From: Microbacterium sp. ACRRU
GTDB lineage: Bacteria; Actinomycetota; Actinomycetes; Actinomycetales; Microbacteriaceae
Assembly: GCF_022346945.1 (NCBI RefSeq)
Contig: NZ_JAKRNI010000004.1
Span: 1-64,000, forward strand
Length of the DNA: 64,000 bases
Reading direction: 5' to 3'
In this document: positions 29,548 to 40,904 of the stretch, in pieces
Layout of the letters: each line of letters begins with the position of its first letter
Numbering within the stretch: the stretch's first letter is position 1
The notes under the pieces: model-generated
Database searches by the model: none
What the model saw: only the letters and a program-made list of their open reading frames with translations
What the model was told of the DNA's origin: nothing
Program-made: the position numbers and the translations under genes

Positions 29548-30756
29548 GTGGCCGAGATGTCGGACGTCTTCTTCGTCGACGGTATGCGTACCCCCTTCGG
29601 GCGCGCCGGCGAGAAGGGCATGTACTGGAACACCCGCGCGGACGACCTGGTGGTCAAGGCGATCATCGGGCTGATGGAGCGCAACGGCGACGTGCCGAAG
29701 GACCGGATCGACGACGTGGCGATCGCCGCGACGTCACAGACCGGTGACCAGGGACTCACCCTCGGGCGCACGGCGGCGATCCTCGCGGGACTGCCGATGA
29801 CCGTGCCGGGGCTTGCGATCGAGCGCATGTGCGCGGGTGCGATGACGAGCGTCACCACCATGGGCGCCTCGATCGGCGTCGGAATGTACGACCTCGCCCT
29901 CGCGGGCGGCGTCGAGCACATGGGGCATCACCCCATCGGTGCCAACGCCGACCCCAACCCGCGTTTCGTGGCCGAGAAGCTCGTCGACCCCGGCGCGCTC
30001 AACATGGGCGTAACGGCCGAGCGTATCCACGACCGGTTCCCGCACCTGACCAAGGAGCGCGCCGACCGGTTCGGCATGGCCAGCCAGCACAAGGCTCAGG
30101 CCGCGTACGAGGCGGGCAAGTTCCAGCCCGATCTCGTCCCGGTGGCCGTGAAGGATGCCGAGGGCGCCTGGGGCCTCGCCACCGAGGACGAGGGGCGCCG
30201 CCCCGAGACGACCCTCGAGGGCCTGGCATCCCTGAAGACCCCGTTCCGCCCGCACGGACGTGTGACCGCGGGCACGTCGTCCCCCCTCACCGACGGTGCG
30301 ACGATCAGCCTGTTGGCGGGTGCCGACGCGGTGAAGGAGTTCGGCCTCACACCGAAGATGCGGATGGTCTCGTTCGCCTTCGCCGGTGTGCAGCCCGAGA
30401 TCATGGGCATCGGTCCGATCCCCTCCACCGAGAAGGCGCTGAAGAAGGCCGGACTCACGATCGACGACATCGGTCTGCTCGAGCTGAACGAGGCCTTCGC
30501 GATCCAGGTCATCTCGCTCCTGGACCACTTCGGCATCGCCGACGACGACCCGCGCGTCAACCCGTGGGGTGGCGCCATCGCCCTCGGCCACCCGCTCGCG
30601 GCATCCGGTGTCCGTCTCATGATCCAGCTCGCCGCGCACTTCGCCGAGCGTCCCGACGTGCGGTACGGCCTGACCGCCATGTGCGTGGGTCTCGGTCAGG
30701 GCGGCTCGGTGATCTGGGAGAACCCGTTCTTCGACGGAAAGAAGAAGCGCAAGTGA
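29548..30756 (+). CDS. fadA: Acetyl-CoA acyltransferase (beta-oxidation thiolase)
   Basis: A 402-residue thiolase that cleaves 3-ketoacyl-CoA. The acyl-accepting Cys95 lies in ERMCAGAMTS; the GHPLAASG histidine and AMCVGLGQGGS cysteine complete the active site. LNEAFAIQ is also conserved. GTG 29548 follows TGGAGG. Its stop overlaps the fadB start by 4 bases (GTGA), so both subunits of the trifunctional complex are coupled. Confidence 0.95.
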   Translation: MAEMSDVFFVDGMRTPFGRAGEKGMYWNTRADDLVVKAIIGLMERNGDVPKDRIDDVAIAATSQTGDQGLTLGRTAAILAGLPMTVPGLAIERMCAGAMTSVTTMGASIGVGMYDLALAGGVEHMGHHPIGANADPNPRFVAEKLVDPGALNMGVTAERIHDRFPHLTKERADRFGMASQHKAQAAYEAGKFQPDLVPVAVKDAEGAWGLATEDEGRRPETTLEGLASLKTPFRPHGRVTAGTSSPLTDGATISLLAGADAVKEFGLTPKMRMVSFAFAGVQPEIMGIGPIPSTEKALKKAGLTIDDIGLLELNEAFAIQVISLLDHFGIADDDPRVNPWGGAIALGHPLAASGVRLMIQLAAHFAERPDVRYGLTAMCVGLGQGGSVIWENPFFDGKKKRK

Positions 30757-32891
30757 CCGACTACTCGACGATCGACTTCTCGCCCCTCGACGCCCTCACC
30801 GGCGACGAGGTGGTCACCCACTCCCCCGTCCGCGACGTGCGGCTGCCCTCGGGCAATGTGCTCGCGCTCGTGACGCTCGACAACGGGCGCGACCACACGC
30901 GGCCGAACACCCTCGGGCCGGCCACGCTCGCCGAACTCGGCCGCACCCTCGAGACGCTGAAGCAGCGCGCAGCGGCGGGCGAGATCCACGCGGTGGCGAT
31001 CACCGGCAAGCAGTACATCCTGGCCGCCGGCGCCGACCTGTCTGACGTCGCGAAGCTGCCCTCGAAGGAGGTCGCGCGGCTCATCGCTCAGCGTGGACAC
31101 CAGGTGCTGGGCTCCCTGTCCGACCTGGGCGTGCCGTCGTTCGCGTTCGTGAACGGCCTCGCTCTCGGTGGCGGTCTCGAGATCGCGCTGAACTCGACCT
31201 ACCGCACGGTGGACGCCTCGGCGGCCGCGGTCGCGCTGCCCGAGGTGTTCCTGGGCATCATCCCCGGCTGGGGCGGCGCCTACCTGCTGCCGAACCTCAT
31301 CGGCATCGAGAACGCGCTCGAGGTCGTGGTGTCCAACCCGCTCAAGCAGAACCGCATGCTCAAGCCCCAGCAGGCCTTCGACCTCGGGATCATGGATGCC
31401 ATCTTCCCGGCGGCCTCCTACCTCGAGGACTCGCTGCGCTGGGCCGACGGCGTGCTCACGGGCCGCGTCAAGGTCGAGCGGAAGAACGAGCCCGGCAAGA
31501 TCGAGCGCCTCACGAAGTGGCCGATCGCGATCAAGGTCGCGCGCGGCATGCTCGAGTCGAAGATCGGCACGGTCCCCCGCTCCCCCTACGTCGCGCTCGA
31601 CCTGCTCGACAAGGCCAAGAGCGGCACCAAGGCCGAGGGCTTCGCCCGCGAGGACGAGGCCCTCGCCGACCTCATCACGGGCGACCAGTTCGCGGCATCC
31701 ATGTATGCCTTCGACCTCGTGCAGAAGCGTGCCAAGCGGCCGGTCGGCGCGCCGGACAAGGCGCTGGCGAAGAAGGTCACGAAGGTCGGCGTGATCGGCG
31801 CCGGTCTCATGGCCTCGCAGTTCGCGCTGCTGTTCGTGCGGAAGCTGCGGGTCCCCGTCGTCATCACCGACCTCGACCAGGGACGCGTCGACAAGGGCGT
31901 GGCATCCATCCGCGAGGAGATCGGCAAGCTCGAGGCGAAGGGCCGCCTCGATGCCGACACCGCGAATCAGCTGCGCGCGCTCGTCCACGGCACCACCGAC
32001 CGGGGCGAGTTCGCCGACTGCGACTTCGTGATCGAGGCCGTGTTCGAGGAGGTGGGCGTCAAGCAGGAGGTGTTCTCCGCGATCGAGAAGATCGTCGCCG
32101 ACGACACGATCCTCGCCACCAACACGTCGTCCCTCTCGGTCGCCGAGATCGGTTCGGCGCTCGAGCACCCTGAGCGCCTCGTCGGCTTCCACTTCTTCAA
32201 CCCCGTGGCGGTCATGCCGCTCATCGAGGTCGTCAAGACGGATGCCACCTCCGACGCCGCACTCTCCACCGCGTTCGTCGTCGCGAAGGGGCTCGGCAAG
32301 AACGCGGTGCTCACGGCAGACGCTCCCGGATTCGTCGTCAACCGTCTGCTGGCCAAGGTGATGGGCGAGGCCGCCCGTGCGGTGTACGAGGGCACGCCGA
32401 TCACGGTGGTCGAGAAGGCGTTCGCCCCGCTGGGCCTGCCGATGGGACCGTTCCAGCTCATCGACCTGGTCGGTTGGAAGGTCGCCGCCCACGTGCAGGA
32501 CACGATGGCGGGCGCCTTCCCGGAGCGCTTCTTCGCGTCCGAGAACTTCCACGAGCTCGCGGCGCTCCCCGAAGTCGTCGAGAAGGACAAGGGCGGTCGC
32601 GTCACCGGCTGGACCAGGGCCGCGCAGAAGGTGCTCGTCACCGGCAAGACGCCCGTCGCGCCCGAGATGATCCTCGCTCGCGTGCAGGACGGCCTTGCGC
32701 AGGAGATCAAGATCATGCTCGACGAGGGCGTGGTCCCCGAAGTGCAGGACATCGACCTGTGCCTGATCCTCGGCGCCGGGTGGCCGTTCATCGACGGCGG
32801 TGCGTCGCCCTACCTCGACCGCGAGGGGGCGTCCGAGCGCGCCTTCGGCGACACGTTCCACCACCCGCCCATCCGCGGCATCGGCGGCTGA
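30753..32891 (+). CDS. fadB: Multifunctional fatty-acid oxidation enzyme FadB
   Basis: A 712-residue fusion of enoyl-CoA hydratase/isomerase and 3-hydroxyacyl-CoA dehydrogenase. The crotonase half shows AGADLSDV, NGLALGGGLEIAL and ALPEVFLGIIPGWGG (~residues 90-175). The NAD-binding half begins with GVIGAGLMASQFA (~348), then FHFFNPVAVMPLIEVV and the C-terminal PGFVVNRLLAKV and LGLPMGPFQLIDLVG. With fadA it forms a beta-oxidation complex. A long hairpin follows the stop. Confidence 0.95.
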   Translation: MTDYSTIDFSPLDALTGDEVVTHSPVRDVRLPSGNVLALVTLDNGRDHTRPNTLGPATLAELGRTLETLKQRAAAGEIHAVAITGKQYILAAGADLSDVAKLPSKEVARLIAQRGHQVLGSLSDLGVPSFAFVNGLALGGGLEIALNSTYRTVDASAAAVALPEVFLGIIPGWGGAYLLPNLIGIENALEVVVSNPLKQNRMLKPQQAFDLGIMDAIFPAASYLEDSLRWADGVLTGRVKVERKNEPGKIERLTKWPIAIKVARGMLESKIGTVPRSPYVALDLLDKAKSGTKAEGFAREDEALADLITGDQFAASMYAFDLVQKRAKRPVGAPDKALAKKVTKVGVIGAGLMASQFALLFVRKLRVPVVITDLDQGRVDKGVASIREEIGKLEAKGRLDADTANQLRALVHGTTDRGEFADCDFVIEAVFEEVGVKQEVFSAIEKIVADDTILATNTSSLSVAEIGSALEHPERLVGFHFFNPVAVMPLIEVVKTDATSDAALSTAFVVAKGLGKNAVLTADAPGFVVNRLLAKVMGEAARAVYEGTPITVVEKAFAPLGLPMGPFQLIDLVGWKVAAHVQDTMAGAFPERFFASENFHELAALPEVVEKDKGGRVTGWTRAAQKVLVTGKTPVAPEMILARVQDGLAQEIKIMLDEGVVPEVQDIDLCLILGAGWPFIDGGASPYLDREGASERAFGDTFHHPPIRGIGG

Positions 32892-32897
32892 GTCCCC

Positions 32898-32947
32898 GTA
32901 CACGACAGCGGCGCCGTCCCCGAGGGGGCGGCGCCGCTGTCGTGTAC
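32898..32947. terminator. Bidirectional hairpin between fadB and dxs
   Basis: Perfect 19-base arms (GTACACGACAGCGGCGCCG and its complement) around a 12-base loop, lying between two convergent stop codons. There is no T-run on either side, so termination is inferred from position and stability. Confidence 0.7.
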
Positions 32948-32956
32948 GGAAAAGCC

Positions 32957-34906
32957 CTACGGGCGCGACTTCTCCCACTCGTCCAGCGTGGGAACGGCCC
33001 CGGTCGGCGTCTGCCGGGCCATCGGGATGCGCGTCCCGAGCACCTGGGCCACCACGTCGTGGGCGATCTTGGACGCCGTGAGACCGGCATCCTCGAGGAT
33101 CTGCTCGCGAGACGCGTGATCGATGAACTCATCGGGGATGCCGAGCTCGTCGACCGCGGTGTCGACGCCGGCTTCGCGCAAGACCTGCCGAACGCGGGTG
33201 CCGACGCCGCCGACGCGGATTCCGTCCTCGATCGTGATCACGAGGCGGTGTTCGCGCGCGAGGTCGACGATGGACGGCTGCACGGGGATCGCCCAGCGGG
33301 GGTCGACGACCGTGGCACCGATCCCCTGCGCGCGCAGACGCTCGGCGACCTCCATTGCGAGATGGACCATGGGGCCGATCCCCACGAGGAGAACATCGTC
33401 GGAGGACCCGCGGGCGAGGACGTCGACACCGTCCGGCAGGCGCTCGATCGCCTCGAGATCGGCCGGGACCCCTCCCTTGGGGTAACGGACGACCGTGGGG
33501 GCGTCGTGGACGCCGACGGCCTCACGGAACTCTTCGCGCAATCGCTTCGCATCGCGGGGAGCGGCGATCCGGATGCCGGGCACCAGCTGCAGCATCGCCA
33601 GATCCCAGATGCCGTGGTGGCTCGGGCCGTCGGGGCCGGTGACCCCGGCACGGTCCAGCACGAACGTGACACCGGCCTTGTGCAGGGCGACATCCATCAT
33701 GACCTGGTCGAAGGCCCGGTTCATGAAGGTGGCGTAGATGGCGACGACGGGATGCAGGCCACCGAAGGCGAGGCCCGCCGCCGAGGCGACCGCGTGCTGC
33801 TCGGCGATACCGACGTCGTACACCCGCTCCGGGAAGCGCTCGGCGAATGACTGCAGACCGGTGGGGCGGAGCATGGCAGCGGTCATGGCGATGATGTCGT
33901 CGCGCTCTGATCCGACGGCGGTGAGCTCTTCCGCGAACACGTCGGTCCACTGCTGCCCACCGGCCGAGCCGAGCGCCTCGCCCGTGACGGGGTCGATCTT
34001 GCCGACGGCGTGGAACTGGTCGGCCGTGTCGCTCAGGGCGGGCGCGTAGCCGCTGCCCTTGTCGGTGATGGCGTGCACGATGACCGGTGCGCCGTAGGAC
34101 TTCGCCAGTTCGAGCGTCTCGATGAGGGACTCGAAATCATGGCCGTCGATGGGACCGAGGTACTTGATGTCGAGGTTGCTGTAGAGCGCCTCGTTGTTGG
34201 TGAACCGCGAGAGGAAGCCGTGCGTGCCACCCCGCACGCCGCGGTAGACCGCGCGCGCAGCGGGCCCCAGGCGGCGGAACAGGGTGTCGGAGCTGCGGTG
34301 CAGGTGGCGGTACGCCTCGTTGGTGCGGACGCGGTTGAGGTACCGGGCCATGCCGCCGATGGTCGGGGCGTAGGAGCGGCCGTTGTCGTTGACGACGATG
34401 ACCAGGTTGCGGTCGTTGTCGTCGCTGATGTTGTTCAGCGCCTCCCACGTCATTCCGCCGGTGAGCGCGCCGTCACCGACGACGGCGATGACGTGGCGAT
34501 CGGTGCGCCCCGTGCGCGAGAACGCCCGAGACACACCGTCGGCCCAGCTCAGCGAGCTCGACGCGTGCGAGGACTCGACGATGTCGTGCTCGCTCTCGGA
34601 GCGTTGCGGGTAGCCGGCGAGGCCGCCGCGGGAGCGCAGCTTCGCGAAATCCTGTCGACCGGTGAGGATCTTGTGCACGTACGACTGATGGCCGGTGTCG
34701 AAGATGATCGGGTCGGCCGGTGAATCGAAGACGCGGTGCAGGGCGATGGTCAGTTCGACGACGCCGAGGTTGGGACCGAGATGGCCGCCCGTGCGGGCGA
34801 CGTTCTCGACGAGGAAGGAACGGATCTCGGCGGCGAGTTGCCGCAGCTCATCGGGCGTGAGTCCGTCGAGGTCACGGGGACCGTGGATGCCGGGTAGGAG
34901 AGCCAT
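32957..34906 (-). CDS. dxs: 1-Deoxy-D-xylulose-5-phosphate synthase
   Basis: A 649-residue thiamine-diphosphate enzyme that makes DXP from pyruvate and glyceraldehyde 3-phosphate, the first step of the MEP isoprenoid pathway. The N-terminal third has HLGPNLGVVELTIALH and the ThDP motif VGDGALTGGMTWEALN; the transketolase middle has DRAGVTGPDGPSHHGIWDL, and the C-terminal domain is complete. Length is normal. The ATG start precedes the 231-base spacer that separates it from acnA. Confidence 0.96.
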   Translation of the reverse strand: MALLPGIHGPRDLDGLTPDELRQLAAEIRSFLVENVARTGGHLGPNLGVVELTIALHRVFDSPADPIIFDTGHQSYVHKILTGRQDFAKLRSRGGLAGYPQRSESEHDIVESSHASSSLSWADGVSRAFSRTGRTDRHVIAVVGDGALTGGMTWEALNNISDDNDRNLVIVVNDNGRSYAPTIGGMARYLNRVRTNEAYRHLHRSSDTLFRRLGPAARAVYRGVRGGTHGFLSRFTNNEALYSNLDIKYLGPIDGHDFESLIETLELAKSYGAPVIVHAITDKGSGYAPALSDTADQFHAVGKIDPVTGEALGSAGGQQWTDVFAEELTAVGSERDDIIAMTAAMLRPTGLQSFAERFPERVYDVGIAEQHAVASAAGLAFGGLHPVVAIYATFMNRAFDQVMMDVALHKAGVTFVLDRAGVTGPDGPSHHGIWDLAMLQLVPGIRIAAPRDAKRLREEFREAVGVHDAPTVVRYPKGGVPADLEAIERLPDGVDVLARGSSDDVLLVGIGPMVHLAMEVAERLRAQGIGATVVDPRWAIPVQPSIVDLAREHRLVITIEDGIRVGGVGTRVRQVLREAGVDTAVDELGIPDEFIDHASREQILEDAGLTASKIAHDVVAQVLGTRIPMARQTPTGAVPTLDEWEKSRP

Positions 34907-35012
34907 GTGACTCCTCTCGTGCGGTGCGCGCAGAGGTCCGCGCGTCTGTCGATTCTAGTCTCGGCAGTGACTACGGGCTCGGCAACGGCTTGCGCGCGGC
35001 GCCACCTCCAGC

Positions 35013-35076
35013 GCGTGAGTCGCCAGAATTTGTCGCCTGCGCCGGAGGCGAGGCGACAAATCCTGGCGACTCACGC
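35013..35076. repeat. REP-like 26-bp inverted repeat
   Basis: Arms at 35013-35038 and 35051-35076 match over 26 bases with one A/G difference; the loop is GCGCCGGAGGCG. It lies in the acnA-dxs spacer next to, but separate from, the acnA terminator. The arms contain GTCGCCAG and TTTGTCGCC. Size and position resemble intergenic repetitive palindromes, but a second copy was not seen in this window. Confidence 0.75.
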
Positions 35077-35091
35077 CCGGGGGGAACGCGA

Positions 35092-35125
35092 CCGCGCCCC
35101 GGGGGCCGAGGCTCCCGGGGCGCGG
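35092..35125 (-). terminator. Terminator-like hairpin after acnA
   Basis: Twelve-base arms CCGCGCCCCGGG / CCCGGGGCGCGG around a 10-base loop, 12 bases past the acnA stop read leftward. No T-run. Confidence 0.65.
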
Positions 35126-35137
35126 ATCGGGCGGGGA

Positions 35138-37978
<2,841 letters not shown>

Positions 37979-38087
37979 GATCGTCTCCTTCGTCGGCGAA
38001 TGCGCGAGCGTCGGCCCGCTCGTCTCCCATCTTCCCCACGCGGCGAACAGGATGCCAGGAAGGCCGACCTAACCGCGTGGGCGGGAG

Positions 38088-38111
38088 ATTTATCTTGATA
38101 TCAAGATAAAT
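38088..38111. promoter_or_regulatory. Perfect 24-bp AT-rich palindrome upstream of acnA
   Basis: Twelve-base arms ATTTATCTTGAT / ATCAAGATAAAT with no loop, between the DUF3159 stop (4 bases away) and acnA (110 bases to the start). It is strikingly AT-rich for this genome. The TATCTTGA-TCAAGATA form resembles sites of MarR-family repressors; it is not the known AcnR site. It could also act at the end of the DUF3159 transcript. Confidence 0.55.
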
Positions 38112-38114
38112 ATA

Positions 38115-38864
38115 TCAGGACTCGCGGCGGGGGGAGAGCGCGCGCACGGCGAGCCAGGTCACGGCGAGCATCGGCGCGAACAGCGGCAGGCCCATCACGA
38201 TCTTGAGGGTGCCCAGGGTGGTGACGTCACCGGCGAAGTACAGCGGCAGCTGAACGATCAATCGCGCGGCGAACAGGACCGCCCAGCCCAGGGAGAGCAG
38301 CGAGTAGACGCGGCGCTTGCGCTTGTCGGCGCGCCAAGAAGTGCCCTCGCCGAGAAGGTACCCGGCCGCCAGTCCGATGAGCGGCCACCCGACGAGGACC
38401 GAGACCAGAAAGGCGGTCCCGTATGCCCCGTTCGTGAAGAAGCCGAAAACGAAGTTGTCCTGTCCGCGCCCGGTGAACAGCGCCAGGAGCGCGGCCGCCA
38501 CCGTCGCGAACAGTCCGCCGAGGGCGGCACTCGGCGGGGACTTCGCGACGAGGCGGGCGATCGTGAAGACGAGGGCCAGACCCACCGAGACACCCAGGCT
38601 GAGAGGGAGGTTGCCCTGCCGGGTCTCGGGATCGACCGTCACGGTGAACAGCACGACGAAAGCCAGCGACGGCAGAACGGATTCCAGGATGCCGCGCCAT
38701 CCGCCCATGGCCGCCCACACCGCTCTCCCGGTCGACGAGTGCTTCGACGGGTCGAGCCCGGCGCGCCGGGCCGCGTTGCCGAGCGCTGCGGACACGCTGT
38801 CGGCGGCGCTCGGCGGCTCGAGTGGGATGCGGTCGGCGTCGTCGGGACGCGGCGCCTCGCTCAT
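38115..38864 (-). CDS. DUF3159 family membrane protein
   Basis: A 249-residue protein with a cytoplasmic Ala/Pro-rich N-terminus and about six hydrophobic segments in two clusters (~75-165 and ~180-245), matching DUF3159 of actinobacteria. FFTNGAYGTAFLVSVLVGWPLIGL and RRVYSLLSLGWAVLF (given in part) are the most recognisable parts. Role unknown. Its ATG overlaps the DUF3710 stop by 4 bases, within the operon dut-DUF3710-DUF3159. Confidence 0.88.
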   Translation of the reverse strand: MSEAPRPDDADRIPLEPPSAADSVSAALGNAARRAGLDPSKHSSTGRAVWAAMGGWRGILESVLPSLAFVVLFTVTVDPETRQGNLPLSLGVSVGLALVFTIARLVAKSPPSAALGGLFATVAAALLALFTGRGQDNFVFGFFTNGAYGTAFLVSVLVGWPLIGLAAGYLLGEGTSWRADKRKRRVYSLLSLGWAVLFAARLIVQLPLYFAGDVTTLGTLKIVMGLPLFAPMLAVTWLAVRALSPRRES

Positions 38865-39469
38865 GCGGTGCCGGGGGTGTTCGGCATCCGGAGCGGGATG
38901 AGATCCCGCGGCGGCATCGGAGACCCGCCGCGCACCACCACGATCGAGCGGAAGAGGTCCTCGACCGCGGCGGCCGCGTCGACATCCGAAGCCGCGGCTC
39001 CGCCGATCACACCGCGGAGGAACCAGCGCGGACCGTCCACACCGACGAAGCGAGCCAGGCGTTTGGCCGACCCGTCCGCGCCGGCGACGACGGGAACCTC
39101 GGCGAGCAGCTCCGGACCGAGGGGGCCCTCGCGCTCTTCGACGCGCCCGCCCTGCTGCTTGACCTGCTGGCGGATCTGCTCGCGGGTCTCGGCCCACAGC
39201 CCGCTCGTGCGCGGCGCGGCGAAAGGCTGCACCTGCAGGGTCGATTCGGCGTAGTCGAGGCCGACGGCGACGATGCGCTTGGTCTGCTCCTCGACCTCGA
39301 GTCGCAGGTTCAGGCCCTCACGCGGGAGGATCTTGATGCCGCCGAGGTCGATGTAGGGGCGAACGGCGTTGGCCTCGGCCTCATCGAACGGGCCGGCGGT
39401 CTCGCGATCGACGGGCCCGCTCTTCGCGGGCGGCGCGGCTTCGATCTGCTGTTCGGAGTCGTCGGTCAT
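38861..39469 (-). CDS. DUF3710 family protein
   Basis: A 202-residue soluble protein of DUF3710. GPFDEAEANAVRPYIDLGGIKI at ~28-50, VQPFAAPRTSGLWAETREQI and VGVDGPRWFLRGVIGG are the conserved segments (given in part). No catalytic residue pattern is known. It is widely paired with dut and DUF3159 in actinobacteria and here overlaps both by 4 bases (ATGA each side), so the three are translated as one unit. Confidence 0.9.
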   Translation of the reverse strand: MTDDSEQQIEAAPPAKSGPVDRETAGPFDEAEANAVRPYIDLGGIKILPREGLNLRLEVEEQTKRIVAVGLDYAESTLQVQPFAAPRTSGLWAETREQIRQQVKQQGGRVEEREGPLGPELLAEVPVVAGADGSAKRLARFVGVDGPRWFLRGVIGGAAASDVDAAAAVEDLFRSIVVVRGGSPMPPRDLIPLRMPNTPGTA

Positions 39470-39921
39470 CGGGTGCTCCCTGAGGGGGTCTGGTAGCCGC
39501 TGGATCCAAAGCCGCCGACTCCTCGCACACTGGCGGGGAGCTCGTCGACGGGGATGAAGCGAACGGGCGGGACGGGCATGACGATCAGCTGGGCGATGCG
39601 GTCGCCGACGGCGATCTCATAGGCCTCGTCGAGGTCGGTGTTGAGGAGAGCGACCTTGATCTCGCCGCGGTAGCCCGCGTCGACGGTGCCGGGCGAGTTC
39701 ACGATCGTGATCCCGTGCTTGGCCGCCAGACCGCTCCGCGGCACGACGAACGCGGCATAGCCGTCGGGCAGCGCGATTCGCACACCCGTGCCGACGAGCG
39801 CGCGCTGGCCGGGCTCGAGGCGCACCGCCTCGGCCGCGACGAGGTCGGCGCCGGCGTCCCCGGGGTGGGCGAAGACCGGAGGCTCGGATGCGACAATGAG
39901 GACGTCCACCGTTTCGGTCAC
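39466..39921 (-). CDS. dut: dUTP diphosphatase
   Basis: A 151-residue trimeric dUTPase that hydrolyses dUTP to dUMP and keeps uracil out of DNA. All five motifs are present: GDAGADL, PRSGLAAKHGI, GTVDAGYRGEIKVALLN, GDRIAQLIV and RGVGGFGSSG. GTG 39921 gives MTETVDVLIVASE. It shares a 12-base gap with the divergent DUF3093 gene. Confidence 0.96.
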   Translation of the reverse strand: MTETVDVLIVASEPPVFAHPGDAGADLVAAEAVRLEPGQRALVGTGVRIALPDGYAAFVVPRSGLAAKHGITIVNSPGTVDAGYRGEIKVALLNTDLDEAYEIAVGDRIAQLIVMPVPPVRFIPVDELPASVRGVGGFGSSGYQTPSGSTR

Positions 39922-39933
39922 CCCACGAGGGTA

Positions 39934-40425
39934 ATGCAGAAGAGGGGGTGCGGCATCCGCACCGGAATCGAGTACCGCGAACGTCTGAGCCCATCGCTGT
40001 GGGCGCTCGTGGCGGCCGCTGTCTGCGGGCCGATGGCGGCACTGGTCTTCTCGCCCATCGACACCACGCTGGCGCTCGTGATCGGACTGGTCGTGGCGGT
40101 GGCCGTGGTGGCGGCGCTGGTCGCGCTCTCCCCCGTCGTCGAGGTGAGCGACGGTGAACTTCGGGCCGGGCGCGCGCACATCCCGGTCGATCTCCTGGGG
40201 ATTCCCGCCGGGGTCGTGGGAGACGAGGCCAGAACGGCCCGCGGGAGTGGTCTCGACCGGCGGGCCTTTCACGTGATCCGGGGCGGGATCGACGGGATCG
40301 TCACGGTTCCCGTGACCGATCCCGAGGACCCGACCCCGATGTGGGTGGTGTCCACCCGGACGCCGGATCGCCTTGTCGCGGCGATCCAGCGTGCTCAGGT
40401 CAGGCTGCGCACTCCCGGCAGATGA
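39934..40425 (+). CDS. DUF3093 family membrane protein
   Basis: A 163-residue protein. YRERLSPSLWALVAAAVCGPM begins the first of two adjacent membrane helices (~15-65); a beta-rich cytoplasmic domain follows, ending in PMWVVSTRTPDRLVAAIQRA. This is the DUF3093 arrangement always near dut in actinobacteria. ATG 39934 follows GAGGG by four bases. Its end overlaps the DUF4193 gene by 26 bases on the other strand. Confidence 0.88.
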   Translation: MQKRGCGIRTGIEYRERLSPSLWALVAAAVCGPMAALVFSPIDTTLALVIGLVVAVAVVAALVALSPVVEVSDGELRAGRAHIPVDLLGIPAGVVGDEARTARGSGLDRRAFHVIRGGIDGIVTVPVTDPEDPTPMWVVSTRTPDRLVAAIQRAQVRLRTPGR

Positions 40426-40693
40426 AGCCGGGGCCGCTCTCTTCGGCGATCTGCGAACGGTGCTTCACCAGGAAGCAGTTCATGCAGGTGAACTCGTCCT
40501 CCTGAGGGGGGAGAACGACGACGTCGAGCTCGATGTCCGACAGGTCGGCTCCGGGCAGCTCGAAGCCTGAGGGGTTGTCCGCATCCTCGTTGTCGATCGA
40601 CCCCGACGTCTTGTCGGGTACGCGCTCCTTGAGGGCCTCGATCGACTCGCTGTCGTCCTCGGTCTTGCGGGGTGCGTCGTAATCGGTGGCCAT
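40400..40693 (-). CDS. DUF4193 family zinc-ribbon protein
   Basis: A 97-residue acidic protein with a C-terminal zinc ribbon: CMNC then CREC 20 residues later. The first half is Asp/Glu-rich and probably disordered. The family is highly conserved in actinobacteria next to dut and SepH; the function is not established, though zinc-binding transcription-linked roles are plausible. Confidence 0.9.
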   Translation of the reverse strand: MATDYDAPRKTEDDSESIEALKERVPDKTSGSIDNEDADNPSGFELPGADLSDIELDVVVLPPQEDEFTCMNCFLVKHRSQIAEESGPGFICRECAA

Positions 40694-40904
40694 GCGTGAA
40701 GGTCTCTACTTCCGGTTTTTCGTGGTGCATCGCCCGAACGGGCGGCCATAGTTTGCATGACCCGACCCCGATAAGCAAATGCGCTCGACGGAGTGTGCCG
40801 GGGCTGCGAGGCGGCAAACTCGCGGCGCGCCCGCGATATTCCCGGCTCCGGGCCCGGTGCCGTGTCAGCATGGGCGTCGACCGCAGATCGGAGGGGTGTT
40901 TCGC

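Noticed and set aside
30696-32978. 760-codon leftward open frame opposite fadB
   Set aside because: Antisense shadow of a fully supported FadB.
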